Shown here one piece after another: positions 7,089 through 12,712 of a DNA stretch of 12,712 nucleotides; position 1 is the stretch's first letter; each line of letters starts with the position of its first letter. The stretch covers positions 1-12,712 of the forward strand of contig CANRQD010000027.1 of assembly GCA_947632685.1 (NCBI GenBank), read 5' to 3'. Both the position numbers and the translations under genes were made by a program. Below the pieces are notes generated by a model. The model ran no database searches. It was not told where the DNA came from and saw only the letters and a list, made by a program, of their open reading frames with translations. This stretch comes from an uncultured Bacilli bacterium. GTDB taxonomy: Bacteria > Bacillota_I > Bacilli_A > RF39 > UBA660.

Positions 7089-7178
7089 TTATAAAGTATA
7101 TAAATATAAAACTTTTACTAAATGCATTGTTGTTAAAAAATCTTCTCTAGAATTTGCTAATTTATTTAATGTTTTCAT
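7089..7178 (-). CDS. Possible 29-aa leader peptide before the radical SAM gene
   Basis: A 30-codon frame that starts MKTLNKLANSRED and ends LVKVLYLYTL, stop TAA at 7091-7089. It has GGTGGT (7190-7185) six bases before its ATG, the same ribosome-site type used by the VanY gene, and follows a good promoter (7225-7197). Its stop is 10 bp before the radical SAM ATG, and the stop overlaps that gene's ribosome site, so it could couple translation. No resemblance to a known leader or protein is recognised. It may instead be a truncated remnant or chance. Too short for length-based gene finding to judge. Confidence 0.45.
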   Translation of the reverse strand: MKTLNKLANSREDFLTTMHLVKVLYLYTL

Positions 7179-7196
7179 AAGATTACCACCAAAAGT

Positions 7197-7225
7197 ATTA
7201 TACTCTTAATTTTCTTAAATGACAA
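7197..7225 (-). promoter_or_regulatory. Promoter of the leader ORF-radical SAM-glycosylase operon
   Basis: On the minus strand, TTGTCA (7225-7220), 17 bp, and a perfect TATAAT (7202-7197). Start expected near 7190, immediately at the GGTGGT ribosome site, so the leader is about 12 nt. Confidence 0.8.
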
Positions 7226-7384
7226 ATCATACTATTCAATCATCTTTATAATAAAAACAAAAACAAGTTTTAGATAAATAAAAAATTAATATTAGTTTTC
7301 TTTTCTATACTATTAGAATTTTCTTTATTTAAATCAAATAATTCTATAAATTTTTCTATTTTAAATTACAAATAATGGTAAGAA
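7226..7384. other. A+T-rich gap between divergent operons with no recognisable gene
   Basis: Part of the 379-bp gap between 7078 and 7458. Apart from the promoters and the leader ORF listed separately, I see only A/T-rich sequence and homopolymer tracts here. There is a minus-strand open stretch (7365-7270) without an ATG, considered and rejected as a gene. No RNA motif was found by eye. Confidence 0.5.
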
Positions 7385-7421
7385 TAATAAATTTATTAGT
7401 GATTGACGAAATATCACGAAT
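7385..7421. repeat. Palindromes over the -35 region of the VanY promoter
   Basis: A 14-bp perfect palindrome TAATAAATTTATTA (7385-7398) abuts an imperfect inverted repeat ATTAGTGAT (7395-7403) / ATCACGAAT (7413-7421), 8 of 9 bases matching, spacer 9 bp. The second covers the -35 hexamer, a typical repressor position. No regulator in the window matches it. Confidence 0.5.
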
Positions 7422-7431
7422 TTAGTAAAAT
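7403..7431 (+). promoter_or_regulatory. Sigma-A promoter of the VanY-like gene
   Basis: TTGACG (7403-7408), 17 bp, TAAAAT (7426-7431). Start near 7438, about 20 nt before the chosen ATG. Confidence 0.8.
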
Positions 7432-7444
7432 GTAACTAGATAAT

Positions 7445-7453
7445 GGTGGTGAT
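7445..7453 (+). promoter_or_regulatory. Ribosome site deciding the VanY start
   Basis: GGTGGTGAT lies 4 nt ahead of the ATG at 7458 but inside the codons after the alternative ATG at 7443, which has no ribosome site of its own and sits only about 5 nt from the predicted transcript start. This favours 7458. Confidence 0.75.
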
Positions 7454-7457
7454 AACT

Positions 7458-8585
7458 ATGACTACTAAAAAGAAATTTAAATTAAAACAAGAAGCAGAAA
7501 AAAAAATAAAAGTTATAGGAATAGTTTTAGGTATTTTATTATTAATATTTATATTTTATAGATCAAATATAAATGATTTAAAGCAATTAGGTTATAGTGA
7601 AAAAGCAGCAAATAATATTTTATTAAAGTTTAAGAAAAAAGAAATAATTATGCTTGGTAAAAATAAAACTTTAAATAGAGCATTTGAAAGTGAAGATTAT
7701 TTAGAAAAAAATTTTACAAGTTATTCAAAGATAAAATATCAAAATCAAAAAAATATAATTAAAAATATTAATAAATTATTAAAAAAAGGTTATAGCAATG
7801 ATGAAATATCATTAATTTTATCAAGGGGAAATGATAAAGATGTATCTGAATTTGCTAAAAGAGATAAAATAAGATATTTAGAAGAATTTTTTAGTGTAAG
7901 TTATTCTAAATTAAAATATTATGACAGATATGTAGAATATATGAATAATTCACGTGAGGATGAAGAAACTAGTGTTTTATATGTTAATTTGGATTTAGAT
8001 AAGGAAGATTATCAGGAACCAAAACAAGTAAATGAATTTAGTTATACTATGTTAGTTAATAAACATCATCGAGTAGATAGGGAATTTATTCCTAGAGATT
8101 TAAAAGTTATTGATACAGATTATGCTAGTGAAAAAGGGATGAAGGCAAATGCTACGGCAATTGCTCAAGCTAAAAAAATGATTGATGATGCTAAAAAAGA
8201 TGATAAACACATAATAATTAATTCTGCCTATAGAAGTTTTGATGATCAAGAAGAAATTGTTGATACATATCAGAATTTATATGGGGATAGTTATATAGAA
8301 AAATATGTATTAAAACCAGGTTATTCTGAGCATCAAACAGGTTTAGGAATAGATTTTGGAAGTACGGATACTAATATATTTATTGAAAGTGATGAATATG
8401 AATGGATGGAAGATAATTGTTATAAATATGGGTTTATTCATAGATTTAAAACAAAATATGAAGATATCACAGAGATAAAAAATGAAGCATGGCATTATAG
8501 ATATGTTGGTAAAGAAGTAGCAAAATATATATATGAAAACGATATAACACTTGAAGAGTATTATGTTCAATTTATAGAAAAATAG
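7458..8585 (+). CDS. Membrane-anchored D-alanyl-D-alanine carboxypeptidase, VanY family
   Basis: 375 residues from the chosen ATG; 380 from the upstream one. A basic N-terminus precedes one membrane segment at about 17-34; the rest is extracytoplasmic. Residues about 41-155 hold two related helical repeats (LGYSEKAANNIL..., ending YLEKNFTSYSKIKY, and KKGYSNDEISLIL..., ending YLEEFFSVSYSKLKY). The catalytic domain is about 200-370: SAYRSFDDQ at 256-264, zinc ligands His292 and Asp299 in SEHQTGLGID, and catalytic Glu343 with ligand His346 in NEAWHYRYVG. It trims the terminal D-Ala of peptidoglycan stem peptides. No van resistance genes are nearby, so this is ordinary wall remodelling rather than glycopeptide resistance. 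It shares a bidirectional terminator with the small gene on the opposite strand. Confidence 0.93.
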   Translation: MTTKKKFKLKQEAEKKIKVIGIVLGILLLIFIFYRSNINDLKQLGYSEKAANNILLKFKKKEIIMLGKNKTLNRAFESEDYLEKNFTSYSKIKYQNQKNIIKNINKLLKKGYSNDEISLILSRGNDKDVSEFAKRDKIRYLEEFFSVSYSKLKYYDRYVEYMNNSREDEETSVLYVNLDLDKEDYQEPKQVNEFSYTMLVNKHHRVDREFIPRDLKVIDTDYASEKGMKANATAIAQAKKMIDDAKKDDKHIIINSAYRSFDDQEEIVDTYQNLYGDSYIEKYVLKPGYSEHQTGLGIDFGSTDTNIFIESDEYEWMEDNCYKYGFIHRFKTKYEDITEIKNEAWHYRYVGKEVAKYIYENDITLEEYYVQFIEK

Positions 8586-8607
8586 TATCTGATGATACTA
8601 TTTTTTT
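8581..8607. terminator. Bidirectional terminator for the VanY-like gene and the convergent small gene
   Basis: AATAGTATC (8581-8589) and GATACTATT (8594-8602), a perfect 9-bp stem with a 4-nt loop and a following T run to 8607. The stem contains the VanY TAG stop. On the minus strand the hairpin is also followed by a T tract, after the stop of the small gene at 8606-8608. Confidence 0.88.
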
Positions 8608-8770
8608 AAAAACAATTATTGTGATTGTTATTATTACCGTTATTAAAACCAGAGAATAAGAAGAATATTATAATTACTACAATTATGATAGCCCAGGCCC
8701 ATCCAGAACCAAAATTATCATTATTATTGTTATTTTGGTAATATGGGTATGGGTATGGATATACGTACAT
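8606..8770 (-). CDS. Small 54-aa membrane protein, Tyr/Pro N-terminus, Asn-rich
   Basis: A real but short gene. It opens MYVYPYPYPYYQ, a Tyr-Pro repeat, then runs of Asn, then FGSGWAW and one membrane helix (about 24-40, Ile/Val/Phe-rich), then GFNNGNNNNHNNCF. This resembles the tiny YjcZ/sporulation-associated transmembrane proteins of Bacilli in build (short, Gly-Trp or Phe before a helix, Asn/Gly flanks), but no family is certain. Strong evidence for translation: the ribosome site GAAAGGAGAG lies 7 nt before the ATG. It ends at the terminator shared with the VanY-like gene. Single Cys at position 53. Function unknown; spore-coat or membrane role is a family-based guess. Confidence 0.8.
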   Translation of the reverse strand: MYVYPYPYPYYQNNNNNDNFGSGWAWAIIIVVIIIFFLFSGFNNGNNNNHNNCF

Positions 8771-8788
8771 AAAACACTCTCCTTTCGT

Positions 8789-8827
8789 ATTATTATATTA
8801 ATAAAAATATATATTTAATATAATAAT
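8789..8827. repeat. 13-bp perfect inverted repeat upstream of the small membrane gene
   Basis: ATTATTATATTAA (8789-8801) and TTAATATAATAAT (8815-8827), spacer 13 bp, all A/T. Each arm contains a TATAAT-like hexamer on one strand, the left arm for the small gene (minus) and the right arm for the plus strand. It may be paired -10 elements, an operator, or simple A/T bias. Confidence 0.45.
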
Positions 8828-8873
8828 GACCTAGCTTATTAAAAAATTGTTCTAAATAGTAAATTAATACACT

Positions 8874-8901
8874 TGGAAATATATATTTTTTATGATATTA
8901 T
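8874..8901 (+). promoter_or_regulatory. Possible promoter of the GH31 gene
   Basis: TTGGAA (8874-8879), 16 bp, TATTAT (8896-8901). An overlapping TATACT (8902-8907) is a better -10 but has no good -35 at 17 bp. Some promoter is needed here because the upstream neighbour is on the other strand. Confidence 0.45.
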
Positions 8902-8932
8902 TATACTAGAATAAAATAGGGAAGGTGTTTAT

Positions 8933-11353
8933 ATGTATCCACTAGGTAAGCAGTTTGAGATAAATTCAAAAAATGCATTATCAGAGATAAAAACAATTTA
9001 TAAGGGTACTAATTACAGAATTAGTATTATAACAGAGCGTGTTGTAAGACTTGAATATAGTCCTAATGGTAATTTTGTAGATGCACCTACTCAGCTTATA
9101 AGAAATAGAAATTTAGGATTCCCTGAATTTAGAGTTAATCAAGATGCTAATTATATAGAAATTGTAACTAGATATTTTAAACTTACATATTTTAAAAGAC
9201 AACCTTTTGAAGGAACTAAAATAGATCCGATGAAAAATTTAAAGATAACGTTAATGTCTAATGAAAAGGATAGACAAAGAGATTGGTATTATCTACATCC
9301 AGAAGCTAGAAATATGAATGGAAATATGGTTTCAGTAGATGTGCCTGTAAATAAAATGCTAAATAAGGGGTTATATTCAATAGAGGGATTTGCTAGTATA
9401 AATGATACTCCGAATAAGATTTTGAACTCTGATGGAACTTTAGTTGATAGACCTGCCAATACTATAGATATTTATGTATTTATGTATGACAAAGATTATA
9501 GACAAGCATTACTTGATTATTTTAAGATGACTGGTTTTCCAGAGTTAATTCCAAGATATGCCTTAGGTAATTGGTGGAGTAGAAATATAGATTATGATGA
9601 TGAAAAATTAGATGATTTAGTTAAACATTTTGAGAAGAAAAAGATACCATTATCAATTATTCTTTTGGATAATGATTGGCATTATAGAAACGTAGGAAAT
9701 AATAAAGGTTTAAAAAGTGGTTTTACATTTAATAAAAGTTTAATTCCTAATCCAAAAGAAACAATAGATAGATTGCATACTAAGAATATAAGAGTAGGTC
9801 TTAATATTAATCCAACAGAAGGAATATTTCCACATGAAAATAATTATAAAGAGGCAGCTAATTATTTAAGTGTTGAAAATAATAAAATAATTTTATTTGA
9901 TCCATTAAATCCTAAGCTTATGGATGTATATTTTAAAGTTTTATTACATCCATTAGAAAAGTTAGGAATAGATTTCTTTTGGAGTGATTATAAAGGTGAT
10001 GGTAATCTTACAAAATTATGGTTTAATAATCATTATTTGTATCTTGATTCTGCAAGAACTCCAGAAAAAAGAGGGATGCTTTTATCTAGAGGAGGTATTT
10101 ATGCTGCACATAGATATCCAATTTTGTATGGAGGAAGTAGTGAAATAAGTTGGGAAGAGTTAAAAAAACTTCCAGGTTATTATTTAAATGCAGCTAATAT
10201 TGGTGTGTCATTTTGGTCCCATGATGTTGGTGGAAATCATGGTGGAATAGAAGAGAGTGAATTATATATTAGATACTTAGAATTAAGTGTCTTCTCACCA
10301 ATATTGAGATTTCATTCTGCAAGAGGTCCATATTATAAGAAAGAACCTTGGTTATGGGATCCAAAGACTCAAAGTATTGCAACAGATTATTTAAGACTTA
10401 GACATAGATTAATACCATATTTGTATACTGAATCATATAATTATACAAAATCAGGAATTCCTATTATTCAACCATTTTATTATAATTATATGTGGACATA
10501 TGATGACGATTTATATAAAAATCAATACTATTTTGGTTCACAATTACTTGTATGTCCTATTTTAACTAAAAAAGATCCTGTAATGAATAGAACTATTCAT
10601 CGTTTCTTTATTCCAGAAGGTACATGGTATGATTTTACAACAGGTAATAAATTTCCAGGAAATAAAAAATATGTAGCCTTTTATAAAGAAGAAGATTATC
10701 CAGTATTTGCCCATGCAGGTTCTATTATTCCACTATCTAATAGAAGTGATTATAATAATACAGGTATACCTACAGATTTAGAAATTCATATTTTCCCTGG
10801 TGTATCTAATACTTATAATTTATATGATGATGATGGTGTTACATCTTTATATAAAAATGGTTATTTCTTGAAGACCTCTATAGATTATAACTATTTGAAA
10901 AATAATTATACAGTTATATTTAGATCTATAGAAGGTAAAAGTGGTATAGTTCCTCCTAAGAGAAATTATAAAATAGTTTTTAGAAATACTAAACAGGCTG
11001 ATAATGTAACAGCATTTTATAATACTGATGCCTATAAAGTAAAAAGTTATGTAGAAGAAAATGACTTTATCGTAGAAGTAAAAGATGTACCTACTATTGG
11101 TCAATTAACAATAAGTTGTAAAGGTAAGGACATAGAAATAGATGCAGTAAGAGTTATTAATAATGATATTAGAAGTATTATTTTAGACTTACAAATTAAT
11201 ACTTATTTAAAAGAAGATATTGCAAATATTATGTTTAGTGATTTAACTGTTCCTAAAAAAAGAATTGAAATAAGAAAATTGAGAAAAAAAGGTTTATCTA
11301 GACAATATATGAATTTATTTTTAAAACTACTTGAATATATTAGTGAATTTTAG
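8933..11353 (+). CDS. Glycoside hydrolase family 31 alpha-glycosidase
   Basis: 806 residues, cytoplasmic (no signal peptide). Residues 1-180 are the N-terminal beta-sandwich of GH31. The (beta/alpha)8 barrel is about 205-520, with RYALGNWWSRN at 208-218, IILLDNDWH at 242-250 and GLNINPTEG at 289-297. The nucleophile is Asp352 in GIDFFWSDYKGDG, and the acid/base is Asp431 in FWSHDVGGNHGG, followed by SPILRFHSARGP at 455-466. After this come the beta domains (about 520-740). It should release glucose or a related sugar from the non-reducing end of alpha-linked oligosaccharides; the exact substrate is not shown. The last about 60 residues are helical and charged, beyond the usual end of the C-terminal sheet domain. 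Start from GGGAAGGTG seven bases upstream. No sugar transporter or regulator gene adjoins it. The promoter of the next operon sits in its 3' end. Confidence 0.95.
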   Translation: MYPLGKQFEINSKNALSEIKTIYKGTNYRISIITERVVRLEYSPNGNFVDAPTQLIRNRNLGFPEFRVNQDANYIEIVTRYFKLTYFKRQPFEGTKIDPMKNLKITLMSNEKDRQRDWYYLHPEARNMNGNMVSVDVPVNKMLNKGLYSIEGFASINDTPNKILNSDGTLVDRPANTIDIYVFMYDKDYRQALLDYFKMTGFPELIPRYALGNWWSRNIDYDDEKLDDLVKHFEKKKIPLSIILLDNDWHYRNVGNNKGLKSGFTFNKSLIPNPKETIDRLHTKNIRVGLNINPTEGIFPHENNYKEAANYLSVENNKIILFDPLNPKLMDVYFKVLLHPLEKLGIDFFWSDYKGDGNLTKLWFNNHYLYLDSARTPEKRGMLLSRGGIYAAHRYPILYGGSSEISWEELKKLPGYYLNAANIGVSFWSHDVGGNHGGIEESELYIRYLELSVFSPILRFHSARGPYYKKEPWLWDPKTQSIATDYLRLRHRLIPYLYTESYNYTKSGIPIIQPFYYNYMWTYDDDLYKNQYYFGSQLLVCPILTKKDPVMNRTIHRFFIPEGTWYDFTTGNKFPGNKKYVAFYKEEDYPVFAHAGSIIPLSNRSDYNNTGIPTDLEIHIFPGVSNTYNLYDDDGVTSLYKNGYFLKTSIDYNYLKNNYTVIFRSIEGKSGIVPPKRNYKIVFRNTKQADNVTAFYNTDAYKVKSYVEENDFIVEVKDVPTIGQLTISCKGKDIEIDAVRVINNDIRSIILDLQINTYLKEDIANIMFSDLTVPKKRIEIRKLRKKGLSRQYMNLFLKLLEYISEF

Positions 11354-11359
11354 TATACT
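11331..11359 (+). promoter_or_regulatory. Promoter of the leucine T-box operon, inside the end of the GH31 gene
   Basis: TTGAAT (11331-11336), 17 bp, TATACT (11354-11359), starting right after the GH31 stop. Transcription near 11366 would leave the whole T-box in the leader. No terminator is seen between the GH31 stop and the T-box, so read-through from the GH31 gene would also pass through the T-box. Confidence 0.7.
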
Positions 11360-11365
11360 AAATAC

Positions 11366-11570
11366 AATGTTTAAATATTGGTAGTAGTAGTAATATTATT
11401 TTCTATTTAAGAGAGTTTACGTATGCTGCGAGTAAATATAGAAAAAATATGAACTTGACTATCTTTAAGTATTTTGGGTAAGACCATTATCTCTATTAAG
11501 TGCATAGAAATATGAATTAAGGTGGTACCGCGATTAAATCGTCCTTATTATAAAGGGCGTTTTTTATTTT
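11366..11570 (+). ncRNA. T-box riboswitch, leucine-specific
   Basis: tRNA-sensing leader that couples transcription of the downstream genes to uncharged tRNA-Leu. The T-box core AAGGTGGTACCGCG is at 11519-11532; its UGGU pairs with an ACCA tRNA end. Stem I can be drawn: base GGTAGT (11380-11385) with ACTATC (11458-11463), specifier-loop strand GAACTTG (11451-11457) giving the codon CTT (Leu) at 11454-11456, and an upper helix 11393-11406 with 11438-11450 (one bulged A). The tip has AGAGAG then TTTAC/GTAAA around GTATGCTGCGA. The CTT choice assumes the usual GAA-XXX-purine frame and agrees with leuS downstream. Confidence 0.93.
11540..11570 (+). terminator. Terminator stem of the T-box
   Basis: CGTCCTT (11540-11546) pairs with AAGGGCG (11553-11559), one G-T pair, followed by a long T tract (11560-11570). 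It is the alternative to the antiterminator that uses the T-box core. Confidence 0.88.
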
Positions 11571-11572
11571 AT

Positions 11573-11578
11573 GGAGGG
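11573..11578 (+). promoter_or_regulatory. Ribosome site deciding the start of the 117-aa membrane protein
   Basis: GGAGGG is 4 nt before the ATG at 11583. The alternative ATG at 11571 overlaps this site and would have the terminator T tract in place of a ribosome site, so 11583 is preferred. Confidence 0.75.
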
Positions 11579-11582
11579 TTTT

Positions 11583-11936
11583 ATGAAACATATTATATTA
11601 TTTATAATGACCTATATATTTGTATTTTTAATATATCAAATATTTATAGTTAGAAAGGCTAAAAGAAGAAATAGTAAAAAAAGACCAATGGAGATAAATT
11701 ATTTAATCCAAAAATATAATATAGATATAAACAAAATAAATTATAAAAAACTATTAAAGGTAGTTGCCCTGATTAGTTCATTAGATATATCTATAATAGT
11801 TACTATTGTGACATTATTTGATAATTATCTTATACAAATAATAATAGTATTTATATTAGTAATACCAATTATTATGATAAGCTATAATTTTGTAGGAATG
11901 TATTATAAAAAAGGAGGAATTAATAAAGATGAGTAA
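11583..11936 (+). CDS. Small membrane protein of unknown function in the leucine T-box operon
   Basis: 117 residues. One hydrophobic helix at about 2-23 (MKHIILFIMTYIFVFLIYQI) is followed by a very basic stretch RKAKRRNSKKR (25-35). A soluble segment contains MEINYLIQKYNIDINKINYKKLLKVV. Two more hydrophobic helices lie at about 58-76 and 81-103. A basic loop after the first helix suggests it faces the cytoplasm. I do not recognise an annotated family, though it has the look of a conserved protein. Its stop overlaps leuS by 8 nt (ATGAGTAA), and it carries the leuS ribosome site AAGGAGG in its last codons. It is therefore the first gene under the leucine T-box. A link to leucine supply or to leuS expression (translational coupling) is possible, but no transport signature is visible. 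Confidence 0.82.
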   Translation: MKHIILFIMTYIFVFLIYQIFIVRKAKRRNSKKRPMEINYLIQKYNIDINKINYKKLLKVVALISSLDISIIVTIVTLFDNYLIQIIIVFILVIPIIMISYNFVGMYYKKGGINKDE

Positions 11937-12712
11937 TTATAAAGAAATAGAAAAAAAATGGCAAAAATATTGGGAAGATGAAAAGGTATTTCAAGCTGAT
12001 AATAATAGTAAAAAGGAAAAATATTATTATTTAGTTGAATTTCCATATCCATCAGGAGCAGGACTTCATGTTGGACATTGTAGAAGTTATACTGCCCTAG
12101 ATGCACTTGCTAGAAAGAAAAGAATGAATGGTTATAATGTATTATTTCCAATGGGATGGGATGCTTTTGGAGCACCTGCTGAGCAATATGCTATAAAAAA
12201 TCATATTCATCCAAGTGTGGCTGTAAAAGAAAATATTAAAACTTTTAAAGGTCAGGTTAAATCTTTAGGTTTATCAATTGACTGGTCAAGAGAGTTTGCA
12301 ACAACTGATCCAGAATATTATAAATGGACTCAATGGCAATTTTTAAAATTCTTTGAACATGGTATGGCTTATAAAGCTAAGAAAAATATTAACTGGTGTC
12401 CTAATTGTAAGACAGGTTTATCTAATGAAGATTCATCAGGTGGAGTATGTGAAAGATGTGGGCATACTGTAGAACAAAGAGAAAAAGAACAATGGATGCT
12501 TAGAATGAGTGATTATGCTGAAGACCTTATTAAAGGACTTGATGATACAGATTTTATAGAAAGAATTAAAACTGCTCAAATAAATTGGATTGGTAAATCA
12601 ACAGGAGCAGAAGTAAATTTTAAAGTAAAAGAGACAAAAGAAGATTTAGTAGTTTATACAACAAGACCTGATACTTTATATGGGGTAACTTTCATGGTAG
12701 TTTCTCCAGAAC
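11929..12712 (+). CDS. leuS: Leucyl-tRNA synthetase, 3' end cut off by the window
   Basis: The first 261 residues of a protein of about 800. Class I synthetase: the HIGH-type motif is HVGH at 47-50 in FPYPSGAGLHVGH. Then come GWDAFGAPAEQYA at 76-88 and a zinc-ribbon-like element with Cys157, 160, 174 and 177 (NWCPNCKTGLSNED...CERCGH). The start of the CP1 editing domain shows TTRPDTLYG at 244-252. It attaches leucine to tRNA-Leu in the cytoplasm. Start at 11929 is set by AAGGAGG (11911-11917) and by the motif spacing; it overlaps the preceding gene by 8 nt. Expression is expected to rise when uncharged tRNA-Leu accumulates, through the T-box upstream. Confidence 0.98.
   Translation, partial: MSNYKEIEKKWQKYWEDEKVFQADNNSKKEKYYYLVEFPYPSGAGLHVGHCRSYTALDALARKKRMNGYNVLFPMGWDAFGAPAEQYAIKNHIHPSVAVKENIKTFKGQVKSLGLSIDWSREFATTDPEYYKWTQWQFLKFFEHGMAYKAKKNINWCPNCKTGLSNEDSSGGVCERCGHTVEQREKEQWMLRMSDYAEDLIKGLDDTDFIERIKTAQINWIGKSTGAEVNFKVKETKEDLVVYTTRPDTLYGVTFMVVSPE

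Noticed and set aside
7270..7365. Minus-strand open stretch of 31 codons, ending FLFI, with coding-like residues
   Set aside because: No ATG, GTG or TTG with a ribosome site and no promoter that fits; could be a decayed fragment, but A/T-rich chance reading is as likely.
7443..7457. Upstream ATG start for the VanY-like protein
   Set aside because: The ribosome site lies inside these codons, and the ATG at 7458 has proper spacing.
8343..8570. Minus-strand open frame within the VanY gene
   Set aside because: Opposite-strand shadow of the catalytic domain, composed of A/T-driven Ile/Phe/Tyr codons.
7458..8585. Glycopeptide-resistance interpretation of the VanY-like gene
   Set aside because: No vanR/S, vanH, D-Ala-D-Lac ligase or vanX gene in the window; chromosomal VanY-type carboxypeptidases are common.
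10847..11104. Minus-strand open frame within the GH31 gene
   Set aside because: Opposite-strand shadow with the same A/T-driven composition and no ribosome site.
11571..11582. Upstream ATG start for the 117-aa membrane protein
   Set aside because: This ATG overlaps the GGAGGG ribosome site and is preceded only by the T-box terminator T tract.
11903..12106. Minus-strand open frame over the start of leuS
   Set aside because: Shadow of leuS, whose plus-strand frame carries clear synthetase motifs.
1..12712. Mobile element, phage, CRISPR or defence system
   Set aside because: No transposase, integrase, spaced direct-repeat array, attachment-site pair or recognised defence domain; gene content is core or envelope.

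Overview
The window is strongly A+T-rich, has short intergenic gaps, strong SD sites (AGGAGG or GGTGG type), TTGAAA/TATACT-type sigma-A promoters and U-tailed hairpin terminators. Together with a Leu T-box, an NPxTxD sortase signal and a VanY-type carboxypeptidase, this points to a walled, low-GC Bacilli/Mollicutes-related Firmicute, perhaps an uncultured gut lineage. That placement is an inference from gene content and style. Every gene that ends in the window uses TAA or TAG, none uses TGA, and tryptophan is TGG throughout.

Layout. (1) 1-1306: 3' part of formate-tetrahydrofolate ligase. (2) 1408-2691: near-consensus promoter driving a secreted beta-helix surface protein with a C-terminal NPDTSD sorting signal. 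(3) 2746-3402 (-): a membrane-anchored protein with two copies of an Ig-like repeat. It is divergent from (4) 3509-5659 (+): an operon of NfeD-like protein, SPFH/stomatin-like protein and an unrecognised 270-aa protein. The two units are fired by mirror-image promoters. (5) 5667-7178 (-): a short leader ORF, a TIGR01212/YtqA-type radical SAM protein and a deoxyinosine-type DNA glycosylase coupled through a TAATG overlap. (6) 7403-8607 (+): a VanY-like D,D-carboxypeptidase with a duplicated helical repeat and an imperfect palindrome across its promoter. (7) 8606-8770 (-): an unlisted 54-aa small membrane protein rich in Tyr/Pro and Asn. (8) 8933-11353 (+): a cytoplasmic GH31 alpha-glycosidase. 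(9) 11331-12712 (+): a leucine T-box riboswitch, a 117-aa membrane protein of unknown function and the 5' part of leuS, overlapping by 8 nt.

How the genes relate. Most of the window is chromosomal core or envelope material: one-carbon metabolism, envelope and cell-wall functions, nucleic-acid maintenance, sugar hydrolysis and tRNA charging. I see no transposase, phage gene, CRISPR array, toxin-antitoxin pair or recognisable defence system. The most interesting items are the leucine-regulated small membrane protein in front of leuS, the third gene of the NfeD-SPFH operon, the 29-codon leader ahead of the radical SAM gene, the overlooked small Tyr/Pro-Asn membrane protein, and the symmetric promoter and operator-like DNA in three intergenic regions.
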